Shown here piece after piece: positions 58,911 through 64,000 of a stretch of 64,000 nt of DNA. Where the stretch lies: the NCBI RefSeq assembly GCF_010725055.1, contig NZ_BJKB01000007.1, forward strand, positions 1 to 64,000, read 5' to 3'. Under the pieces are notes generated by a model. It saw nothing but the letters and a program-made list of their open reading frames with translations. It was not told the DNA's origin and made no database searches. Numbering within the stretch: the stretch's first letter is position 1; every line of letters begins with the position of its first letter. This DNA comes from Gelidibacter japonicus. Lineage in GTDB: Bacteria > Bacteroidota > Bacteroidia > Flavobacteriales > Flavobacteriaceae. A program made the position numbers and the translations under genes.

Positions 58911-59381
58911 ATGCTCGCCAGCAGAACTAAGCGTTTCGTTAATAACCTTATCGATTTAACTCCGTTTTACATCATTAGTTACGGCCTCATCTATAGTCTC
59001 TTTTACTTAGGTGAATATTTGGACAATTATGAACTGAGTCAGCTTTTAATGAATTTATAGTACCTAGAGGAACTAATAATCGATTCTATCATAATTGTTT
59101 TTTATTACTTTATTTTCGAAAGCCTGTCTTTCCGATCCTTGGGAAAACACGCAACAAACACCATAGTTATAATGAATAACGGCCAAGCTCCAACTCCCAA
59201 GGATGTTTTAATTAGAAGCCTATGCAGGATAATCCCTTTTGATGGCCTGTCCTTTCTTGGAACAAACGGCAAAGGTTGGCATGATGTTTTATCAAAAACT
59301 TATGTAGTGGATATTGAGAAGTTTAAAACTGGACAAATTTTGGCAAATGAACTCGACCAAATAGGTCAGTCTACGGATTAA
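58911..59381 (+). pseudogene. RDD-family membrane protein interrupted by one in-frame stop
   Basis: One frame from ATG 58911 to TAA 59381 reads MLASRTKRFVNNLIDLTPFY, continuing through two hydrophobic segments, with a single TAG at codon 50 (59058-59060). Past the stop, FRSLGKHATNTIVIMNNGQ, then LIRSLCRIIPFDGLSFLG and KGWHDVLSKTYVV are diagnostic of RDD proteins. Restored length would be about 156 residues, normal for the family, with no frameshift. Its promoter is intact. So this is a recent nonsense mutation, a sequencing error or, less likely, readthrough. The downstream half alone lacks an ATG. Confidence 0.8.
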
Positions 59382-59435
59382 GTTATTTAATATAGAGGAT
59401 ATCGGCATAAGCTCAACAATTGTTTTCTCTTTTTA

Positions 59436-59465
59436 TTTGATACTCATATAACTTCATTAAATTTG
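59436..59465 (+). promoter_or_regulatory. Promoter of aspS
   Basis: -33 TTTG (59436-59439), 18-base spacer, -7 TAAATTTG (59458-59465), ATG 19 bases further. Confidence 0.65.
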
Positions 59466-59484
59466 CACTTCAATTTTTCATACT

Positions 59485-61242
59485 ATGTACAGAAGTCACA
59501 ACTGTGGTGAGTTAAGAGCATCACATATCGATAATGAGGTTACACTTTCAGGTTGGGTGCAGAAGGTGCGCGATAAAGGATTCATGCTTTGGGTAGATTT
59601 GCGTGATCGCTATGGTATTACGCAGCTGGTTTTTGACGATGAACGCAGCTCAAAAGCCTTGATGGAACAAGCTCAAAGTTTAGGCCGTGAATACGTTATT
59701 CAGGTCAAAGGAATGGTCATTGAGCGTGCTTCCAAGAATACAAATATTCCAACAGGCGACATCGAAATTTTAGTATCTGAATTGACCGTTCTAAATTCGG
59801 CAATTCTCCCTCCGTTCACCATTGAGGACCATACGGATGGTGGCGAAGAATTACGGATGAAATACCGCTATTTGGACATCAGACGAAATCCTGTAAAAAA
59901 CAGCTTGATCTTTAGGGCCAAAGTAGCGCAAGAAGTCCGCAACTACTTATCAAACGAAGGTTTTATTGAAGTTGAAACCCCTTATTTGATCAAGTCAACG
60001 CCAGAAGGTGCGCGCGATTTCGTGGTACCAAGCCGTATGAACCAAGGGCAGTTTTATGCCCTTCCCCAAAGCCCTCAAACCTTTAAACAGCTCCTAATGG
60101 TTGGCGGCATGGACAAATATTTCCAGATTGTGAAATGTTTCAGGGATGAAGACCTACGCGCGGACAGACAACCAGAGTTCACACAAATTGACTGTGAAAT
60201 GGCGTTTGTGGAGCAAGAAGACATTTTAATTGCTTTTGAAGGCTTAACCCGACATTTATTGAAAGAAGTCAATGGGGTGGAAATTGAAAAGTTCCCGCGA
60301 ATGACTTATGACGAAGCCATGCAAAAATACGGAAACGACAAACCGGACATCCGATTTGGGATGGAGTTTGGCGAATTGAATGCCGTCTCACAACATAAAG
60401 ATTTTGGTGTGTTCAACAGCGCTGAATTGGTGATTGGTATCGCCGTTCCAGGAGGAAACTCGTACACCCGTAAAGAAATTGACCAATTGATTGACTGGAT
60501 CAAGCGTCCGCAAATTGGTGCTTTAGGCATGATTTACGCACGTTATAATGACGATGGCTCCTTTAAATCGTCGGTTGACAAATTTTATGATCAAGAGGAT
60601 TTGGCAAAATGGGCCGAATTGACCGGCGCAAAACCTGGAGATCTTATTTGTGTGCTCTCAGGAGACACCCACAAAGTAAGACCTCAATTAAGCGCACTTC
60701 GTATGGAATTGGCAACCCGTTTGGGCTTGAGGAATCCTAAGGAATTCGCACCTTTATGGGTGGTCGATTTTCCATTATTGGAATGGGATGAAGACACACA
60801 ACGCTATCACGCCATGCACCATCCATTTACCGCTCCTAAACCAGGACAGTTGGAGCTGTTGGCTACCAACCCGGGGGCAGTAAAAGCCAATGCCTACGAT
60901 TTGGTTTTAAATGGGAACGAAATTGGTGGTGGATCTATCAGAATACACGACAAGAAAACCCAAGCCCTGATGTTTGATTATTTAGGGTTTACTCCTGAAG
61001 AAGCCAATGCGCAATTTGGATTCTTGATGGATGCCTTTCAATATGGTGCGCCACCACACGGTGGATTGGCCTTTGGCTTGGATAGATTGGTGGCCATTTT
61101 AGGTGGCCAGGAAACCATTCGTGATTTCATAGCATTTCCAAAAAATAATTCTGGTCGCGATATCATGATTGATGCTCCAGCACCAATTGATGAAAAACAA
61201 CTTGAAGAGTTGAGTTTGAAACTTAATATTCAATCAAAATAA
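59485..61242 (+). CDS. aspS: Aspartyl-tRNA synthetase
   Basis: Class II aminoacyl-tRNA synthetase charging tRNA-Asp. The 585-residue protein has the N-terminal OB anticodon-binding domain ([26 protein letters not shown]), motif 2 ([18 protein letters not shown] near residue 218-235), the bacterial insertion domain (about 290-415) and motif 3 ([16 protein letters not shown] near 528-543). The size and inserts are those of the bacterial type. A hairpin terminator follows the stop codon by 3 bases, so it is largely monocistronic. Confidence 0.98.
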   Translation: MYRSHNCGELRASHIDNEVTLSGWVQKVRDKGFMLWVDLRDRYGITQLVFDDERSSKALMEQAQSLGREYVIQVKGMVIERASKNTNIPTGDIEILVSELTVLNSAILPPFTIEDHTDGGEELRMKYRYLDIRRNPVKNSLIFRAKVAQEVRNYLSNEGFIEVETPYLIKSTPEGARDFVVPSRMNQGQFYALPQSPQTFKQLLMVGGMDKYFQIVKCFRDEDLRADRQPEFTQIDCEMAFVEQEDILIAFEGLTRHLLKEVNGVEIEKFPRMTYDEAMQKYGNDKPDIRFGMEFGELNAVSQHKDFGVFNSAELVIGIAVPGGNSYTRKEIDQLIDWIKRPQIGALGMIYARYNDDGSFKSSVDKFYDQEDLAKWAELTGAKPGDLICVLSGDTHKVRPQLSALRMELATRLGLRNPKEFAPLWVVDFPLLEWDEDTQRYHAMHHPFTAPKPGQLELLATNPGAVKANAYDLVLNGNEIGGGSIRIHDKKTQALMFDYLGFTPEEANAQFGFLMDAFQYGAPPHGGLAFGLDRLVAILGGQETIRDFIAFPKNNSGRDIMIDAPAPIDEKQLEELSLKLNIQSK

Positions 61243-61245
61243 TTT

Positions 61246-61271
61246 ATGTCCTGCATTACGCAGGACATTTT
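61246..61271 (+). terminator. Terminator of aspS
   Basis: Perfect 9-bp stem ATGTCCTGC/GCAGGACAT with loop ATTAC and a short T-run. The ATG at its start is therefore not taken as the start of the next gene. Confidence 0.7.
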
Positions 61272-61281
61272 GCATAAAATA

Positions 61282-63084
61282 ATGCCAAAGCATAAGACAT
61301 TAAAGCGTTTTTTAATTTTGAGATATAAATATATTTCACAAAAAAACTATGTCTATGTCCTATGTATTCTTGTTGGTCTTTTGGTAGGCTTGGCCTCTGT
61401 AGCATTAAAAAACATCACCTTTGCCATACAGTCATTATTGGAGCAGGGCATTGTTGTTTCAGAAAATCAATTATACTTTATTTTACCATTTATTGGACTG
61501 TTGTTCGTATATCTCTTCAGAAAATACTTTGTCAGATCCGAACTTGTACCCTCAGTGCCTTCATTTTTAAAGCGTGCCATTCCATCACTGCTATATTCTC
61601 TATTGCGGCAAAAAGGGCTACTGTCGTATAAATTGATCTATCACCCTCTAATTTTAGCGCCACTAACCGTTGGATTTGGTGGATCAGTCGGGTTATTGGG
61701 TCCAGCAATCACCTCCGGATCGGCATTGAGTTCCAATTTAAGCAGGCTGTTGCATGTGGACAGAAAAACAAGGACCTTGCTCATTGCTTGTGCTACTGCA
61801 GGCGCGATGGCATCAATGTTTAAGTCGCCCATAGCAGGAATTGTTTTTGCCATTGAAGTGTTTAGTCTCGATCTTACCTTTGTGTCACTATTGCCATTAT
61901 TAATCGCTTCAATTTGTTCAATTTTAACGTCATACTTTTTTTTGGGAGATGAAGTCCTGTTCAATTTTTCGGTATCAGATAATTTTTCGATCTCCGACAC
62001 GCCATTCTATATTCTTTTAGGGATTGGAACTGGGATTGCTTCGTTATATTTTACGAAGATCTATTTTGCGATCTATGCTTTTTTTGACCGCTTTAAAACG
62101 CGTTTTGTAAAGTTACTGGTTGGCGGTTTAGCCATTGGAATCATGCTTTATTTCATTCCACCGCTCTATGGGGAAGGCTTGAGTTTTACTCGCGATTTGT
62201 TCAGTGGAGATTATTTGAGCGCTTTGGGCTCCAATCCTTTCGATAAATATCTGGATAATGTCTGGGTGGTTGTCGTCCTTCTTCTCGGATTCTCGGTCTT
62301 CAAGGTTATTGCCATGACCACTACCTTTGCGGCAGGCGGCGTTGGAGGGGTAATTGTTCCAACCATGGTGATGGGAAGTGCCCTAGGAAATGTTATTGCC
62401 AAAATATTGAATAATTTAGGCTTAGGATTTCAAGTTTCCGAAGCCAATTTCACGTTGGTAGGCATGGCAGGATTGATTGCAGGAGTCATTCACGCACCAC
62501 TGACCGCCATATTTTTAATTGCCGAAATTACTGGAGGTTACGCACTATTCTTGCCTTTAATGATTACGGTGGCCATTTCGTATATGATCACCAAAAACTA
62601 TATGGAACATACCATTTACACGCGCGAACTAGCGGAGCGAGGTGATTTATTGACTCATGACAGAGATAAGAACGTATTGACCCTCATGAGGCTTGAAAGC
62701 GTAATTGAGAGAAATTTTATCATCCTGCACCCAAAAATGACCTTTGGTGAAATGCTCCACGAAGGGGTGTCCAAATCAACCCGAAATCTATTCCCGGTAA
62801 CAGATTCCGAAAATCAATTTTTAGGTATTATCTTATTGGACGATATCAGGGAATTGCTTTTTAACCAAAAATTATATGACACTACTTTTGTTAATGACTA
62901 TATTCATAATCCTCCAGATGTCATTATCTTTGAAGAAGACACCATGCAAACCGTCATGGACAAATTCCAACGTTCTGGCGCATGGAATCTTCCTGTCCTA
63001 AAGGACGGAAAATATTATGGGTTTGTATCAAAATCCAAACTATTGACTGCTTATAGACGTCAATTGATTAACTTTAATAAATAA
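61282..63084 (+). CDS. ClC-family chloride channel/transporter with CBS domains
   Basis: A 600-residue ClC protein. Ion-pathway motifs are visible: GGSVGLLGPAITSGSALSS near residue 135-155 (GxxGPxxxxG type), FKSPIAGIVFAIEV near 177-190 (GKxGPxxH/GxFxP equivalent region), and TFAAGGVGGVIVPTMVMG near 350-367. About ten or more membrane helices end near 455, followed by two CBS motifs (about 480-600, VIERNFIILHPKMTFGEML, ILLDDIRELLF, KDGKYYGFVSKSKL), which in other ClC proteins bind nucleotides. The start MPKHKTLKRF is chosen because the earlier ATG at 61246 lies in the aspS terminator hairpin. The stop overlaps the next start by one base. Confidence 0.93.
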   Translation: MPKHKTLKRFLILRYKYISQKNYVYVLCILVGLLVGLASVALKNITFAIQSLLEQGIVVSENQLYFILPFIGLLFVYLFRKYFVRSELVPSVPSFLKRAIPSLLYSLLRQKGLLSYKLIYHPLILAPLTVGFGGSVGLLGPAITSGSALSSNLSRLLHVDRKTRTLLIACATAGAMASMFKSPIAGIVFAIEVFSLDLTFVSLLPLLIASICSILTSYFFLGDEVLFNFSVSDNFSISDTPFYILLGIGTGIASLYFTKIYFAIYAFFDRFKTRFVKLLVGGLAIGIMLYFIPPLYGEGLSFTRDLFSGDYLSALGSNPFDKYLDNVWVVVVLLLGFSVFKVIAMTTTFAAGGVGGVIVPTMVMGSALGNVIAKILNNLGLGFQVSEANFTLVGMAGLIAGVIHAPLTAIFLIAEITGGYALFLPLMITVAISYMITKNYMEHTIYTRELAERGDLLTHDRDKNVLTLMRLESVIERNFIILHPKMTFGEMLHEGVSKSTRNLFPVTDSENQFLGIILLDDIRELLFNQKLYDTTFVNDYIHNPPDVIIFEEDTMQTVMDKFQRSGAWNLPVLKDGKYYGFVSKSKLLTAYRRQLINFNK

Positions 63085-63317
63085 TGAAATATCTAATAAT
63101 TGTTCTTACTGTAGCCGCTGTGGGCAGTATTGCCATAGGATTTATTTTCGAGACTGAATATTCCCAAAAATTTATTGGTTTCGGAACCATGGGATTATTT
63201 GTTCTGGTATTCCCTTTATTTGCCTATTACCGATGGAAAGATAAGGACTTTAGGGATTATATGCTTACCAAAGAAAATCTCGATAAGATGCGCGATAAGG
63301 AAAAACACAACTTTTAA
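63084..63317 (+). CDS. Small two-helix membrane protein
   Basis: A 77-residue protein starting MKYLIIVLTVAAVGSIAIGF with two hydrophobic helices (about 2-20 and 33-50) and a charged tail (YRWKDKDFRDYMLTKENLDKMRDKEKHN). It is translationally coupled to the ClC gene (TAATG overlap), so it may associate with that protein. Its 3' end overlaps the convergent tadA gene by four bases. No family name is known to me. Confidence 0.75.
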   Translation: MKYLIIVLTVAAVGSIAIGFIFETEYSQKFIGFGTMGLFVLVFPLFAYYRWKDKDFRDYMLTKENLDKMRDKEKHNF

Positions 63318-63763
63318 TTCAGATTTCGCTTTTCAATAAAAAATCGTTTTAATAATTGGGATGATTCTTCTGCTAAAACACCGCCAACCATGACCGTTTT
63401 GGGATGTAATTTGGTGTTCAGGACAGTACAGCCTCTTTCGTTATCCTTTGCTCCATAAACAATCCTACTTATTTGACTCCAATACAACGCACCGGCACAC
63501 ATTTGGCATGGTTCCAAAGTGACGTATAAGGTGCAATTTATTAAGTATTTTCCACCTAAAAAATTTGATGCTGCAGTAATGGCCTGCATTTCGGCATGAG
63601 CCGTAACATCTGTAAGAAGCTCGGTTAAGTTGTGTGCCCTGGCAATGATTCGGTTATCAATGACAATGAGTGCGCCCACGGGAATTTCACCCTTTTCAAA
63701 AGCATATTCTGCCTCCTGCAAGGCCTTTTTCATAAAATAAACGTCGTCAAAAGGGTTTTCCAC
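63314..63763 (-). CDS. tadA: tRNA-specific adenosine deaminase
   Basis: Deaminates A34 to inosine in tRNA-Arg(ACG). The 149-residue protein has the deaminase motifs HAEMQAI (near residue 56-62) and TLEPCQMCAGALYWSQ (near 84-99), the proline-rich GEIPVGALIV near 26-35, and YGAKDNERGC further on. Size and order fit TadA rather than cytosine or guanine deaminases, though guanine deaminase-like paralogues exist. Convergent with the small membrane protein gene (4-base overlap) and divergent from dxs. Confidence 0.93.
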   Translation of the reverse strand: MENPFDDVYFMKKALQEAEYAFEKGEIPVGALIVIDNRIIARAHNLTELLTDVTAHAEMQAITAASNFLGGKYLINCTLYVTLEPCQMCAGALYWSQISRIVYGAKDNERGCTVLNTKLHPKTVMVGGVLAEESSQLLKRFFIEKRNLN

Positions 63764-63809
63764 TAGATAATCTTCAAGGGTTAAAAATCAAAAATACAAT
63801 TTCAAATGC

Positions 63810-63817
63810 TACATTTG
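63810..63817 (+). promoter_or_regulatory. -7 promoter box of dxs
   Basis: TACATTTG (TAnnTTTG), only 7 bases before the ATG at 63825, implying a leaderless or very short-leader mRNA. Confidence 0.6.
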
Positions 63818-63824
63818 TACTCTG

Positions 63825-64000
63825 ATGAAAAAATTATTGGAACATATCAATTCGCCTTCCGATTTAAGAGCCTTAAATCAAGAGGATTTACCACAACTTG
63901 CCAAAGAATTACGCGAGTTTATTATTGATATTGTCGCCACTAAAGAAGGGCATTTAGGTGCCAGTCTTGGCGTTGTAGAACTGACGATTGCACTCCATTA
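63825..64000 (+). CDS. dxs: 1-deoxy-D-xylulose-5-phosphate synthase, 5' end only
   Basis: The window ends 58 codons into this gene. The visible residues, [20 protein letters not shown], then [20 protein letters not shown] and [17 protein letters not shown], match the N-terminus of DXS, including the conserved [18 protein letters not shown] stretch (here [14 protein letters not shown]) that lines the thiamine-diphosphate site. DXS catalyses the first step of the methylerythritol phosphate pathway to isopentenyl diphosphate, the substrate of the polyprenyl synthase at 5.9 kb. Truncated by the window edge, not by mutation. Confidence 0.93.
   Translation, partial: MKKLLEHINSPSDLRALNQEDLPQLAKELREFIIDIVATKEGHLGASLGVVELTIALH

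Noticed and set aside
59139-59381. Stand-alone 80-residue protein
   Set aside because: It is the downstream half of an RDD-family frame that is continuous from 58911 apart from one TAG.
61246-61281. Earlier ATG for the ClC channel
   Set aside because: It forms one arm of the aspS terminator hairpin, and family members begin at the later Met.

Overview
The window is a chromosomal segment of a marine-type member of the Bacteroidota, most likely family Flavobacteriaceae. The basis is the low-GC DNA, the repeated promoter signature TAnnTTTG (the Bacteroidota -7 box) directly in front of genes, the lack of Shine-Dalgarno sequences, a protein with a type IX secretion (Por) sorting tail, DUF3857 and MORN-repeat proteins, and gene order familiar from flavobacteria. 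No species is assigned. No phage, insertion sequence, CRISPR array or rRNA operon was seen; one tRNA-Leu(CAA) is present.

Layout. 0.2-4.8 kb: 2-oxoglutarate dehydrogenase E2 and E1 (odhB, odhA) with a phage-type ORF6N gene lodged between them. 4.9-6.8 kb: a predicted outer-membrane protein and a polyprenyl synthase. 6.9-14.1 kb: a TetR regulator with its own palindromic operator, followed by a TolC/adaptor/RND efflux operon that carries a decayed GxxExxY gene. 14.3-17.9 kb: phosphate transporter and phosphate-type porin, both preceded by 11-bp-periodic TAACATT repeats that look like a Pho box. 18.1-21.1 kb: pth, rplY, prs, tRNA-Leu. 22-25 kb: an alanine/sodium symporter with an unusual periplasmic N-terminus, and a class A beta-lactamase-like protein. 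25.1-30.3 kb: a galactose module (galM-galK-galT opposite a sodium/sugar symporter). 30.6-40.4 kb: a secreted M43 metalloprotease and a three-gene operon of a giant TPR/MORN protein plus two DUF3857 proteins.

40.5-48.1 kb is the most unusual stretch: a LexA-like (XRE + S24 peptidase) repressor overlapping a DnaQ/GIY-YIG nuclease by one base, divergent from a DnaE-type second replicative-fold polymerase, then a toxin-antitoxin pair and a Y-family polymerase (dinB). It is laced with three classes of short repeat, including two 49-bp arrays of exactly seven heptamers. It reads as an inducible mutagenesis/repair module.

48.5-64 kb: a HupE-like membrane protein, dCMP deaminase, S41 protease, a small FAD protein/MarC group, DUF3109, two secreted proteins, a LytS/LytTR-type two-component system, aspS, a ClC channel, tadA and the start of dxs. 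A 12-nt direct repeat with 21-nt spacing occurs both upstream of the two-component genes and upstream of the secreted DUF4412-like gene, at nearly the same distance from a -7-like box. It is a candidate binding site for the LytTR regulator and implies a small regulon that may include a short terminated RNA.

Three genes are broken: GxxExxY (9.04 kb), a small 'N-acetylglutamate synthase'-type protein (51.3 kb) and an RDD-family protein (58.9 kb). Several start codons that a simple caller would place at TTG lie inside promoter -7 boxes and have been moved. All functional calls are from reading the sequence; no database search was run.
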